NCBI RefSeq assembly: GCF_037126465.1
Contig: NC_088202.1
Span: forward strand, 122,030,123-122,094,122
Direction of reading: 5' to 3'
Length of the DNA stretch: 64,000 nt
DNA from: Ornithodoros turicata
Taxonomy: Eukaryota > Arthropoda > Arachnida > Ixodida > Argasidae
In this document: positions 29,384 to 39,837 of the stretch, piece after piece
Position numbering within the stretch: the stretch's first letter is position 1
Layout of the letters: every line of letters begins with the position of its first letter
Translations under genes and position numbers: made by a program
Notes under the pieces: generated by a model
What the model was told of the DNA's origin: nothing
The model's database searches: none
What the model saw: only the letters and a program-made list of their open reading frames with translations

Positions 29384-31702
29384 GTGATTCGAAACCTTGA
29401 CCCTACTTCCCATCAGGCCCTGCTGAACATCTGCAATCACTCGTGGAGGCATGGACAGGTTCCTAGGCAGTGGAAAGTCGGCCAAGTGGTACCGTTGCTA
29501 AAACCAGGAAAACACCCATCCCAATTGGCATCATTTCGCCCGGTAACTCTGACCAGCTGCTTGGGGAAAGTTATGGAAAAAATGATCTTGCGTAGAATTG
29601 AGTGGTGGCTCGAAAGCCGTGCCTTCTTCCCTCAAGAGCAAGCTGGGTTTCGACGGCACCGCAGTTCGATAGATTCCGTCCTCGACTTGGTCACGTCGGT
29701 GGAAGAGGCACGAGGAGGCAGGAAGATCTCGGCGGCGGTATTTCTTGATGTCAAGAGAGCATACGACACCATTAGTCATCCATCAATTTTACATGCTTTA
29801 TACAGCGCTGCGCTCTCACGTACAACTTTGCTTTGGATAGCTGATTTCCTCAGTCAACGAGGTATTTTCGTCCGGACAAGACAAGGCGACACAGAGCAAT
29901 TCCCCATCTCCCTGGGGGTACCACAAGGAAGCGTCCTAAGTCCGCTCCTCTTTAATGCCGTTATGGCGGGCATTAGAACCTGCATTCAGCGGAAAGTCAA
30001 CTTGTCCCTGTATGCCGATGACATCTGTATTTGGACTACAGGCACTTCCCGTCCAGCACTCCGTCAGCGTCTTCAGCGCACGTTAGATGCCATTCGCCTC
30101 TATTTACTCCAGGCAGGAATGGAGATATCCGTAGAGAAACGCGCAGTTCTAGCCTTCACGCGCAAAGACATGCATAGATATCGCCTGTGTATTGGTGCAA
30201 GCCCAGTGGAGCAGGTGACACATCACAAGTTCCTCGGCGTGACTCTATCATGGAATTTGTCGTGGAAGCGCCACATAGACGTCATTGAAAAGAAAGTCCA
30301 ACGCTGGGTCAACGTGATTCGTCACTTCGCAGGTATGAGATGGGGGCGAGACGAGAAGGATCTCCTCATGCTGCACAATGCCCTGGTTCGTGGCTCAGTG
30401 ATGTACAGCCTTCCCGTCCTGCACGGACTTCCTCAGACACTGATTCGAGCCCTGCTCGCGCGGAGTCTTCGGGTATGTCTCGGGGTCTCGCGAGGCGCTG
30501 AGACCTGTCTAGTAGTGGCTGAGGCCAGGGACATCCCCATTGAGGTTCTCCGTACTCGGGAAACTGCACGCCACTATCTGCGTCTCCGTGCCTATCATAA
30601 CCATCACTCTCTGATTCGCAAGCTTCACGCTAGACGAAACGCGACGGTTCATGCTGCTGTGATATCATTCAGACCTCATATCTCCAAATTCATAGTCGAC
30701 CCGACGGCACCCAAAGTGCCTCCATGGACGTTGCCATCGCCACCTGTCACTGTCTCCATCCCCGGCCTCAAGAACAACAAAAAGAACGATCCTGAGTTTA
30801 TTCTTAGGCAACTTACCCTTGACTTCATCGAGGCTCAATACTACAACAGTATCGCTGTATACACGGATGGATCGTCGACCAGGGACACTTCATCTTCTGC
30901 CTTTGCCATTCCATCAGAGTCTCTCACACGTGGGTGTCGTCTATCTCACCGTACCTCATCGACCTCCGCTGAACTTTATGCTATCTTGTTATTCTTGACA
31001 TATGCAGAAGACTGCGAACCGCGGCACTGGGTAACTTACACCGACTCCAAAGCAGCTCTCCTGTGCATTAAAAACGTGGGGTTCCGCGGTTCCCTTTCCT
31101 CAGTGGTGATAGACATCCTGTGCGCCCTGAAGTCCCTACAAGATCGCTCCCACTACGTTGCCTTTCAGTGGGTTCCAGGGCATTGCGGAATAACTGGGAA
31201 CCACGAGGCCGACGCTGCCGCTGCACACCAACAACGGCCTTCTATGCCCATTATACTTTCGAGAGGAGACAGAAGATCCCTCCTCAGGCATTTGTCCGAT
31301 TCCTGGTCTACTCTACAGTGGCAACACGACATTCCAACTAGGTCCTCTTTGGGAAGTGTAGACCCAACGCTGTCATACCGGCTGCCTGCAAAGCTTCCTC
31401 GTCCTCTGAAGTCGCTCATCCACAGGCTACGTCTGAATGTGACCTTCACTCCGTCCTACCGATACCAGCTAGGCTGTGTGGCTAGCCCTAACTGCAACGA
31501 GTGTGGTGTACTTGCCAACGTTGAGCACATACTCCTCCGCTGCCGGACCTATATCAACGAGAGGCGTACACTGCAGTCACAGCTTGCCACCGTTGGCTGC
31601 CGCCCCTTCAACTTGTCGACCATCCTGGGCCCTTGGGACACCGCGGCCGACTCCAGATGGCCTTACGTCATGTGGTTGACTTCTTTGAGGCGACAGGCCT
31701 AA
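29384..31702 (+). CDS. LINE copy 2 reverse transcriptase and RNase H, 772-residue frame
   Basis: RT motifs are intact: ASFRPVTLTSCLGKVMEK, AGFRRHRSSID, SAAVFLDVKRAYDTISH (motif A), ISLGVPQGSVLSPLLFN (motif B), LSLYADDICIWT (motif C) and HHKFLGVTLSWNLSW. RNase H follows: VYTDGSSTRDTSSSAF, TSAELYAILLFL, YTDSKAALLCI and FQWVPGHCGITGNHEAD, with all four acidic residues. The C-terminal CNECGVLANVEHILLRC knuckle ends it. The start at 29384 is internal: a frameshift near 29350 (after ELSSAISAA) cuts it from the endonuclease. The uninterrupted length shows the copy is young. Confidence 0.92.
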   Translation: MIRNLDPTSHQALLNICNHSWRHGQVPRQWKVGQVVPLLKPGKHPSQLASFRPVTLTSCLGKVMEKMILRRIEWWLESRAFFPQEQAGFRRHRSSIDSVLDLVTSVEEARGGRKISAAVFLDVKRAYDTISHPSILHALYSAALSRTTLLWIADFLSQRGIFVRTRQGDTEQFPISLGVPQGSVLSPLLFNAVMAGIRTCIQRKVNLSLYADDICIWTTGTSRPALRQRLQRTLDAIRLYLLQAGMEISVEKRAVLAFTRKDMHRYRLCIGASPVEQVTHHKFLGVTLSWNLSWKRHIDVIEKKVQRWVNVIRHFAGMRWGRDEKDLLMLHNALVRGSVMYSLPVLHGLPQTLIRALLARSLRVCLGVSRGAETCLVVAEARDIPIEVLRTRETARHYLRLRAYHNHHSLIRKLHARRNATVHAAVISFRPHISKFIVDPTAPKVPPWTLPSPPVTVSIPGLKNNKKNDPEFILRQLTLDFIEAQYYNSIAVYTDGSSTRDTSSSAFAIPSESLTRGCRLSHRTSSTSAELYAILLFLTYAEDCEPRHWVTYTDSKAALLCIKNVGFRGSLSSVVIDILCALKSLQDRSHYVAFQWVPGHCGITGNHEADAAAAHQQRPSMPIILSRGDRRSLLRHLSDSWSTLQWQHDIPTRSSLGSVDPTLSYRLPAKLPRPLKSLIHRLRLNVTFTPSYRYQLGCVASPNCNECGVLANVEHILLRCRTYINERRTLQSQLATVGCRPFNLSTILGPWDTAADSRWPYVMWLTSLRRQA

Positions 31703-31922
31703 AGGACTCATTATGACCCCAGCAGCGCCCTCAGACATTCCCACCATCACGATCACGTTCAGCATCGCCATCGCCACTTCGATCATTCCCTGTCATCTCT
31801 CATCGTCATTACTCACCATTGTCACCAATCATATTAGACCCCTAGCTATGGGGTAGCGTTCCACTCTAGGAGTGGAAAACCTCCCCACTTCATCATCACA
31901 ATATATATGTTGTTGTTGTTGT
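31703..31922 (+). other. LINE copy 2 3' UTR and TTG tail
   Basis: It ends GGAAAACCTCCCCACTTCATC ... GTTGTTGTTGTT. The complementary words (GTGGGGAG, ACTCTACCCC-like) open copy 1, and the TTG tail is shared by copies at 12029 and 21021. This shows the family uses a TTG microsatellite instead of poly-A. Confidence 0.8.
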
Positions 31923-32292
31923 TTCTCTGCGTGCAGCCATAGAAGCCATCTTAATCTGTACTTTTGAATTTCAAACACGTCTAGTGTCATTTATTTGTTT
32001 CTTTAATGGCTTTCCCCCCTCCTTATATACATATATATATACATACACCGGGTGTTTCAGTTAAATCCCCGGGCTAAATAATTCGCGAACGGGTTCACCA
32101 ATCGACGAACTTTCTTTTCTACAAGTATTTGTCCAATGCACCTACAAGTTGCGCACCGTGTGAATCAGTGGGAGGCGCTCATTATTTAAATAAAAATTCA
32201 AATGAGTATCGTAAAAAACATAACTTCTAAAGCAGGGCGATGTCTACCCCTTTTGGGTACTACCCGTTTTGGACCTTCAGTGGACACCTTTT
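31923..32292. other. Unassigned; contains a GGGTGTTTCAGTTAAAT-ended repeat
   Basis: TA-rich sequence is followed by ACCGGGTGTTTCAGTTAAAT (about 32047), which looks like the end of a DNA-transposon MITE. Its other end is not found. No gene. Confidence 0.4.
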
Positions 32293-32304
32293 AGAGAAAA
32301 ATTT

Positions 32305-32603
32305 ACCAGCGGCATGGCCGAGTGGGCTAAGGCGTCCGCTCGTTGGTGATAACCAAGGTCGTGCTGTAGACTGGGAGGTGGTGGGTTCGAATCCTACCGC
32401 CGGCTGTGCTGTCTGAGGTTTTCCCTGGGTTTTCCGAAGACTTTCCAGACGAATGTCGGCACAGTTCCCTCTGAAGTCGGCCCAGGACGCATACTAATCC
32501 CCCTGTCCCCCACTCCTTCCTGCTGTCCTCTCTCCGTCTGTCCACATCTGTACGCCGCTCATAGCCACAGTTGCTTCGCGGCGCTAACACGCAATAAAAA
32601 AAA
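32305..32603 (+). mobile_element. Full-length tRNA-derived SINE, duplication AGAGAAAAATTT
   Basis: The head is tRNA-like: an A-box TGGCCGAGTGGGCTAAGG (32315 on) and a perfect B-box GGTTCGAATCC (about 32383), with a long variable arm as in Ser/Leu-type tRNAs. The body ends in an A tail at 32603. AGAGAAAAATTT is present at 32293-32304 and 32604-32615. The polymerase III promoter appears intact. Partial relatives are at 7708 and 27969. Confidence 0.95.
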
Positions 32604-32619
32604 AGAGAAAAATTTGCAT

Positions 32620-32920
32620 TTGGGAATCCGTGGGCTTACGATAAAGATCAGTCGTTAAAACAAAAGTAGTTAAAAGTTCTTGAACGAACGCGAGCTAAAG
32701 CCCTCTCTTTACAAGCGCTATCCTGATGACATATTTATGATCTGGCCACACTCAGAAAAGGACCTACTAGAATTTATAGGCGATTTCAACCTGTCCCATC
32801 CCTCTATAGAGTTCACCCATTCCTATTCAGCAACCACAGTTAACATCGTGGATGTGCAAGTTAAAATAACTGATGGTGTTTTAACTACTGATCTTTATCG
32901 TTAGCCCACGGATTCCCAGC
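32620..32920. repeat. Short inverted repeat within Penelope-like element 2
   Basis: GGGAATCCGTGGGCTTACG at 32622 is inverted at about 32900-32918 (CGTTAGCCCACGGATTCCC). About 55 bases are shared, so a small segment of the RT was inverted to the 5' edge of the fragment. Confidence 0.7.
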
Positions 32921-33763
32921 AGTATTTGTCATTCAACAGTTGCCACCCACGACACGCAAAAATGGCTATCCCCTACAGCCAGGCTCTACGATACAGGAAA
33001 ATCTGCTCAAGCGGTGATGACCTCGAGAGGAATCTTAACCAACTAAAACAAACATTTGTCGAAGGTCAATTTCCGGCCAACATAGTCTAAGACGCCCTGA
33101 ACAAGGCTCGGAAAGTCGATCGTCAAATCTTATTCCACAAACGAAAAAAAAAAAAAAAAAAAAACAACTAAAGAAATGATACCATAAACTTAACCGTAAC
33201 ATTCGCTGGTAACATCCCAAATATTAATCATATACTGAATCGCCATCATAGCATCCTAGTCCAGTCCGCACGCACTAACAGACGTGTACGCAACTTACAA
33301 GATAGTTTAGTTCGCTCTAAAATAATAGAACCAGAGAATTCACCAACTGGCTGCGACTTCATGCAACGGCCGTAGATGTCAGATTTGCAAACTAATGCAA
33401 ACGGCTCAATCAGTTAAGAGCACAAGCTCCAACTTTTCCGTCAAAGTCAACGCAGATCTAGATTGCATCTCCTCTAACGTTGTCCACTTAATTCAGTGTA
33501 ACGCCTGCCAAGCACAGTACGTAGGCCAGACGAAAACGTCTTTTAGAATTGGGTTCAATAACCACCGATCAGACGTGACGAAAAACCAAATGTTCCAGTT
33601 TCGCGCCATTTCATCCAACCGGGCCATTCAATTAACAAAGTTTCAATTTTTCTTCTTCAATCGAACTTTGCTTCCGATCGATCACGAGAGCAACGGGAAT
33701 CTTACCTTATCTAGAAATTCCAGTCCGCCATTAACGAAGACCCTGGTATACTGTCAACAATAG
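32669..33763 (+). pseudogene. Penelope-like element 2: RT C-terminal part and GIY-YIG
   Basis: The RT motif C reads KRYPDDIFMIWPHS (normally FLDDIF) and is followed by IEFTHSYSATTVNIVDVQVK. A stop at 32904 and several frameshifts cross the linker (PYSQALRYRKICSSGDDLERN). The nuclease (33363-33763) has GRRCQICKLMQ, VVHLIQCNACQAQYVGQTK and SFRIGFNNHRSDV. It is cut at 33763 by a CR1/L2-type LINE, and the element tail resumes at about 35930. Confidence 0.9.
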
Positions 33764-35930
33764 GAATAGGAATAGGAATTTATTTAACGTTATTTCACAT
33801 AAGATACACAGAGGTTTGCCTAAGCCTCAAGGGCTTGTGGGCAGCACCCGGCAGATAAGTGGCAGGCACAATAAGTTCAGTATAACCAAACATATTCCTA
33901 GATTAGTATTATACAATTCAAATATTACATATTCCATGCAGTTCAAAACTATGAAAAATTAAACAAGCAAAGGTTTCATAGCAAAGGTTTCAAAGCATGA
34001 TTCACTTCTCTGTCAATAGACAGAGAAGTGAATCAAGAGCACTTTTAACGGAACAAATGGACATTAAATTCAAAGCATCTGACGGCAATAAATTAAATAT
34101 AGTGGGAACATAATAGGATCGTAATCCCTTGCCATAATTTGTAAAAATTCTTGGAATGATGTAAGTTTCAGGACGTCGAGAAGCATAATACATTGTCCGA
34201 CAAACCCTAAACATATCTGTCCGATAATATTTTAAGATCACAGTGCGGACAAATAAGTTATGAAAAGTTGGCATATGATGAAGTTGAAATAGATTTACAG
34301 ACTCCAGACTATCTCCAGATAACACACCATATGACAAACTCTTCAAAGCTGATCGCAAGATACGGTCTATTCTGTTCTTCCAATCCAAGGAACAATTAAA
34401 AAAAGTGTGATTCCATATCGTAAATGGGAGTAACCAAGTGAGTATAAAATTTTTTGCGTAGTAAGGAATGTAAGACTTGATATGATATAATAGGCAGGCC
34501 ACACTATGTAATTTTTTACAACGAAAGATAAATGGGTGTGCCACTTCATATTGGAGACGAAGTGTATGCCCAAGTGCTTCATAGAGGACACGTACTCTAA
34601 AGGTTTACAACTACAGTTGGTGCAGTCGGATGTATGGAGATAGATTGGGAGGTCACAAGGCACTCTTTTTACAGGTTTATGGAAGCAGATCTGTTTTGAT
34701 TTTAATGGATTTGCAAATATGGCGTTTTTGCGAAACCAGTCGATTGCCAGGCAGGCATTGAACTGTAGAGATTGTATAGCATGCGGGTAGGAAGCGTGAG
34801 ATGTTAGTAAGAAAGTATCGACCACATACTGAAAAAACATGTGTGTCCTTTATGGTTGTCCAGAGATCATTGACATAAATATTAAATAAAATCGGCGCAA
34901 GGCACGAACCCTGTGGTACTCCGGCTAGAATGAGACTAAGTTTACTCAAAGTCCCCTTTATTGCAACCCTTTGCGTTCTGTTTTCTAAGTAGGAACAAAA
35001 CCACTTGTGAAACGGACCTCTAAACCCAATAGCCTCAATCTTTTATTATGATGACTTATTACGTCAAAAGCTTTAGACAAATCAAGAGCTAGGGCAGTTG
35101 TTACAAGATTATTGTCTAACGCCTCGTATATTTTATCTGACATGTCCTGTAGTAGCGTTATCGTACCTTTACCCTTTACAAAACCATATTGAGTTTTAGA
35201 CAACAAGTTAAATTTATCTAAAAACGAGTCGACCAATTTACAAACATGCTTTTCGATTATTAGAGATATAGTGGGCAATATCGAGATTGGACGATAGCTC
35301 TGTAACAAGTCACGCTTCCCTCCCTTAAACAAAGGACGGACAATTGACATTTTCAATGCGGAAGGAATGGACCCCGAATGAAAGGTACCATTAATTATGA
35401 AAAGGAGCACATCCTTCAGAATATTGAAGTACCGCCTTAGATCGCAAACCCTAATGCCATCTGCTCCAGCTGACTTACTAGTTCGAAAACCACAAATAAT
35501 TGACCACAAGTCCGCCTCTGTCATGTCATATAAAAACGCTGATGCTAATGAAGAGGACGCTATAGAGTAATCACAACCGCGGCTACGTGTACCAGACGTG
35601 CTACCAAAATGAACATTAAATTCATCTGCCAGCTTTTTTTGGACAGGAACCAAAATTTCTAACAAGAGCATCATCATTATTACCGGATGGGTCGGAACCA
35701 CGCAACTCATTAATTAATCTCAAAGTATCCTTGGGATTTCCATAACTCTTGGCAAAAGACTGTAAATAGTATCGTCTCTTCGCTGATTTAAGCAAACGGT
35801 TAACTTTATTTCTTTGAGCTCTATATTGCAATCTTATCTCATCATCACTTGGTTTTTTACGCACTCTTTTCCAGAGGGCATGTTTTTCCGCGATTTCATT
35901 CAAAATGTTGTTCATCTAAAATAAGAGCTT
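33764..35930 (-). mobile_element. CR1/L2-type LINE, 5'-truncated, with ATTCCT tail
   Basis: It has a (ATTCCT)n tail on its own strand (33764-33781) and RT coding sequence on the minus strand up to 35915. It sits inside Penelope-like element 2. Short tandem 3' tails instead of poly-A are characteristic of CR1/L2-group elements. No clear duplication was identified. Confidence 0.8.
34002..35915 (-). pseudogene. CR1/L2-type reverse transcriptase (broken)
   Basis: Several overlapping frames read in order: NKVNRLLKSAKRRYYLQSF and NPKDTLRLINELRG (linker); SKSAGADGIRVCDLR and QSYRPISILPTISLIIEKH; TKTQYGF-like FVKGKG; LALDLSKAFDVISH (motif A); ILAGVPQGSCLAPILFNIYVN (motif B). Motif C is damaged: FFQYVVDTFLL replaces YADD, so one catalytic Asp is Val. 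The C-terminus (34002-34544) includes NRIDRILRSALKSLSYG and PTIFNLLPSDAL. At least three frameshifts are present. Confidence 0.88.
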
Positions 35931-36283
35931 TAACTGCTTAGATAAGGTACTGCTTCCTTTTCTTTTTCTTTTCAGCCGGACTCATGACACCCTCCCTACC
36001 CCAAGGACGATGAACTCACGCCTGGGCTTGACACAACAACATCCCCCAGTTTGACCCACTGACGACCGCCAGGCGGCGAGAACCCTGACTGTGACGTCAT
36101 ACTACACATGTACAAGAGCGTCAAGACACCCTTCTAATCTCTTAGTCCTGACGAAGGCGGAGCTTCCACCGCAACGTTGACCGTACCCCTAGGTACCTTC
36201 CTAATAGTATAAATTGTAATAAATCACCCCTTTTTGTTTCCCCTACCCTTCGTTGTTTGCCTTTCATCCCTTCATAACTGTAT
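35931..36283 (+). other. 3' tail of Penelope-like element 2
   Basis: Starts with a pyrimidine-rich CTTTTCTTTTTCTTTTCAG (a splice-acceptor-like sequence also present in element 1 near 20420) and contains TGACGTCATACTACAC, as in element 1's TGACGTCATGTACCA. It leads to the hammerhead-like motif and AATAAATCACCCC. No coding sequence. Confidence 0.7.
36145..36183 (+). ncRNA. Hammerhead-ribozyme-like motif of Penelope-like element 2 (degenerate)
   Basis: GTCCTGACGAAGGCGG is followed by AGCTTCCACCGC and AACGTTGACC. The first core box (CTGACGA) is intact. Stem II would be GCGG/CCGC, different from element 1 but still paired. The second box is eroded (AACG for GAAACG). It sits at the same place and orientation in the element tail as the motif at 15167. 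Confidence 0.45.
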
Positions 36284-36702
36284 TTACTTCGTGGCCTTCT
36301 GAACTTTTATCCTTCAGTATACAGGGTGTTTACTCTAACGTGTCCAGAAATTATATTTAGAGCGAGCGATAACAGAAAAGCAAGTGGTACTTTTCTGCTA
36401 CTTGAGTAAGAAACAGGACTGCTTCACTAGTAGCACCTGTTTCTTAGTCAAGTAGCTGAAAAGTTGGGCTCGTTTCTCTTTTATCGCTCGGTTTAAATAA
36501 AATTTCTGGACACGTTAGAGCAAATAACCTGTATATATATACCGACCGGCGAGTGCGACCAGCCGCGACAAAAATATGTAAACCGAAACCAATTAATTAC
36601 TGCAACAAATGCAAGTTGTTGCAAATGTAATATTCTAATAAATCACCCGTTTTTGTTTCCCCTACCCTTCGTTGTTTGCCTTTCATTCCTTCATAACTGT
36701 AT
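36217..36702 (+). repeat. 67-bp direct duplication flanking a MITE
   Basis: The stretch AATAAATCACCC ... CTTCATAACTGTAT occurs at 36217-36283 and 36636-36702 with one or two differences. Between them are MITE E copy 1 and about 100 bases of other sequence, and the second unit abuts MITE E copy 2. Confidence 0.85.
36321..36532. mobile_element. 212-bp foldback MITE (family E), copy 1
   Basis: Starts ACAGGGTGTTTACTCTAACG and ends CGTTAGAGCAAATAACCTGT. The two halves pair through GTGTCCAGAAATT, GCGAGCGATA and AGTAGCACC. TA-rich flanks. Confidence 0.9.
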
Positions 36703-36915
36703 ACAGTGTGTTTGCTCTAACGTGTCCAGAAATTTTATTTAAAGCGAGCGATAAAAGAGAAACGAGCGCTACGTTTCAGCTACTTCACAAAGAAACAGGT
36801 GCTACTAGTGAAGCAGTACCTGTTTCTTACTCAAGTAGCAGAAAAGTACCACTTGCTCTTCTTGTATCGCTCGCGTAAAATATAATTTCTGGACACGTTA
36901 GAGCAAACACCCTGT
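36703..36915. mobile_element. 213-bp foldback MITE (family E), copy 2
   Basis: Same family as copy 1. The outer 100 bases are alike; the centre reads GTGCTACTAGTGAAGCAGTACC. Its right end CACCCTGT is followed after four bases by the next MITE. Confidence 0.9.
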
Positions 36916-36919
36916 ATAT

Positions 36920-37802
36920 ACAGGGTGTCCCAGAAAACGTGTCATTGAATTATAATTTTAAAAAAGTACGCCACCTAGAATCATGCGGTGAACGACATTT
37001 TTTCTCATTAAGTTTTTGACACCTCCTGATGTGAATGTCATGTATCGTAAGTTTAATTATGTAAATATTTTCGAACTCAGCTCGGATATTTGCCAAGTAA
37101 AGGTCACTTTTTTTACCCCACCAATATGAAGAGCGTGCCGAATTTACTCAAATTCATGATAATTGACAGTGATATTCACGAGCTATCCCATCGGAAAAAA
37201 TAGCCAAACATCATGCTTTTCGGGGAACCGGGCCATAACGCGCGATGACTTTTTCAGCGCAATCGCTCGAAGTCCGACGAAAGGAGTTTCCAAACCCAGC
37301 CCTAGTATGATAGAAGAAAAAATAACAGTTCCTGAAATTGGGAGGGGGAAAGCATTATCCCAGCGAAAGTCGGGCCCGATAAGCCATTCCTGTGTTATCT
37401 CTTTCTGCGACGCCGGGGTGGGCTGGGTTTCCAACCTCCTTTCGTCGGACTCACAATGATTGCGCTGAAAAAGATTCGTCGCGCGCAATCTTGTGGGAGC
37501 TCCGTAGAGCATGATGTTCGGCTATTTTTTTCCAATGTGATAGCTCCTGAATATCCCTGTCAATTATCATTCATTTGAGTAAATTAGACGTGCTCTTCAC
37601 ATTGGTGGGGTAAAAAAGTTACCTTTACTTGGCAGATTTCCGACTTCAGTTCGCAAAAGTTTACATAATTAAACTTACGTTACATGACATTCCCATCAGG
37701 AGGTGGCAAGAACCTAGTAAGAACAAATGCCGTTGACCGCATGACTTTAGGTGCTGTATTTTTTTATTATAATTCAAAGACACGTTTTCTGGGACACCCT
37801 GT
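36920..37802. mobile_element. 883-bp ACAGGGTG foldback MITE (family A), copy 3
   Basis: Ends are ACAGGGTGTCCCAG and CTGGGACACCCTGT. The arms of about 350 bases pair with 10-15% divergence; the spacer is pyrimidine/purine asymmetric. No coding sequence. Confidence 0.92.
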
Positions 37803-37811
37803 ATATTATAT

Positions 37812-38689
37812 ACAGGGTGTCCCAGAAAACGTGTCATTGAATTATAATAAAAAACTACGCCACCTAGAATCATGCGGTCAACAGCATTTGTTCTTATTAG
37901 GTTTTTGGCACCTCCTAATGTGAATGTCATGCACTCCAAGTTTAATTATGTAAATATTTGCGAACTGAACTCGGAAATTTGCCAAGTAAAGGTCACTTTT
38001 TTACCCCACCAATATGAAGAGCGTGCCGAATTCACTCAAATGCATGATAATTCACAGTGATATTCACGAGCTATCCCATCGGAAAGAATAGCCGAATATC
38101 ATGCTTTTCGGAGCACCGGACGATAGCGCGCGATGACGTTTTGAGCGCAATCGCTCTCAGTGCGACGAAAGGAGGTTCCGAAGCCAGCCCACAGAGTGAT
38201 AGTAAAAAAAGAAACAGTTCCTAAAATTGGGAGAGGGAAAGCATTATCCCACCGAAAATCGGACGTGATAAGCCGTTCCTGTTTTATCTCTTTCTGCGAT
38301 GTCGGGGAGGGCTGGGTTTCCAACCTCCTTTCGTCGGACTGGCAAAGATTGCGCTGAAAAATTCATCGTGCGCTATTCTGTGCGACCTCCGTAGAGCATG
38401 ATGTTCGGCTATTTTTTCCGATGGGATAGCTCCTGAATACCCCTGGCAATTATCATTAATTTGACTAAATTAGACACGCTCTTCACATTGGCGGCGTAAA
38501 AAAGTAACCTTTACTAGGCAAATTTCCGACTTAAGCTCGCAAAAATTTACATAATTAAACGTACGTTACACGACATTCACATGAGGAGGCGGCAAAAACC
38601 CAGTAAGAACAAATACCATTGACCGCATGACTCTAAGTGGTGTAGCTTTTTTATTATAATTCAATGATACGTTTTCTGGGACACCCTGT
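37812..38689. mobile_element. 878-bp ACAGGGTG foldback MITE (family A), copy 4
   Basis: Full copy that starts nine bases after copy 3, in a TATATA context. The arms and spacer match copies 2 and 3. Confidence 0.92.
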
Positions 38690-38702
38690 ATATATATAAT
38701 AT

Positions 38703-39438
38703 AGAAGGTGTCCGGTGAAAAAGTGTCATTAAATTCCTAAAAATAGGTCTAACTTCAGAAAATTATGAAACTACTTGGAATACAGACACACAGACTGTTG
38801 CCACAGATTCTGGCTGTTTGCATTCGCGCCACACATTAATTAAGCTAATTTTGCTAATTGAACTCGAAAATTAGCCAAACAAAGGTAACGTTTTTCTTGA
38901 TGAATTCGGAAGCCAATGGCCATAGCACACTATTCCAACCGAAATCAGTTTTTTTTTTTTTTTCAGAAGATTTGTACAAAAATTTGACAGTCGCAAAACC
39001 GTCACTTGGCAAGGCGTGCTCCATGAAATTTGCGTTTGCGTAAATGCTGGCTCTGCCTTTATCGAGAGAAAGTGGAAACAGCCACACCCGATCGAGCGCA
39101 TTACAGCTGTAACCGACGTTATCAGTGGCTGGGGACTGACGGTATGCACGTTGATAAGGTCAAATTTTTGTACAAATCTTCTGATAAAACCTGTGACTTC
39201 GGTTCGAATAGTGTGCTATGGCCATTGGCTTCTGAATTCATCAAGAAAAACGTTACCTTTGCTTGGCTAATTTTCGAGTTGAATTAGCAAAATTAGCTTT
39301 ATTAATGTGTGACGCGAATGCAAATGGCTTGAATCTGTGGCAAAAGTCTGTGTGTGTGTATTCCAAGTAGTTTCATAATTTTCTGAAGTTAAACCTATTT
39401 TTAGAAATTTAATGACACTTTCTCACCGGACACCCTGT
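38703..39438. mobile_element. 736-bp foldback MITE (family B)
   Basis: The left end reads AGGTGTCCGGTGAAAAAGTG and the right end TTCTCACCGGACACCCTGT. The arms pair over about 330 bases (for example GCCAATGGCCATAGCACACT, present in both orientations). The internal sequence is unrelated to family A, but the tip is of the same type. Confidence 0.9.
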
Positions 39439-39442
39439 ATAT

Positions 39443-39826
39443 ACAGGGTGGTCCACCAACCATGATAGAAATTCATAGTGAAAAACGTAGGTCCCGGAGA
39501 GACATGCGGTCAAGGGTTTTTTTTTCTGCCAATAACTTTTGCCACATATTGGTAACATTTTTATTTCATTTCAATTGACGGAAAGTTAATTTCTTGAATT
39601 GAACTCCAAAATTTCCCAAGGCAACCTAACGTTTTCTTTGCGGAAATGGGTTCCCCGTGGTCATTTTACTCAGTATAGCATATAATCCCACTCGTAATGC
39701 AATGGCAATTGCCGAAATGAATTCGCCGAAAATCCGTGGTAATGAGCCATTGGCTCCGCCTCTTTTTTGATGGCTCGTAGTTTGAGCGCAAAGCTGCGAA
39801 GAAAGGAGGTTACATTGACACGCTGT
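39443..39826. mobile_element. ACAGGGTGGTCC MITE (family C), left part
   Basis: Begins ACAGGGTGGTCCACCAACC four bases after family B. No matching right end was found; it is cut by the hairpin element at 39838. Confidence 0.6.
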
Positions 39827-39837
39827 TGTTGTTGTTT

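Larger units (their letters stand above)
24346..31922 (+). mobile_element. RNase H-bearing LINE copy 2, nearly full-length, with a 3.7-kb insertion
   Basis: Endonuclease (24362-24761, then 28450-28995), RT and RNase H (29384-31702), 3' UTR and a TTG-repeat tail (31908-31922) are all present on the plus strand. The endonuclease is split by the insertion at 24762-28449. A few frameshifts exist in the endonuclease and just before the RT, but the RT-RNase H frame is intact over 772 residues. I/R1 group by RNase H and domain order. Confidence 0.9.

Noticed and set aside
32305..32390. Functional tRNA (Ser/Leu-like) gene
   Set aside because: The A and B boxes belong to a SINE with body, A tail and target-site duplication; the acceptor stem does not close as in a mature tRNA.
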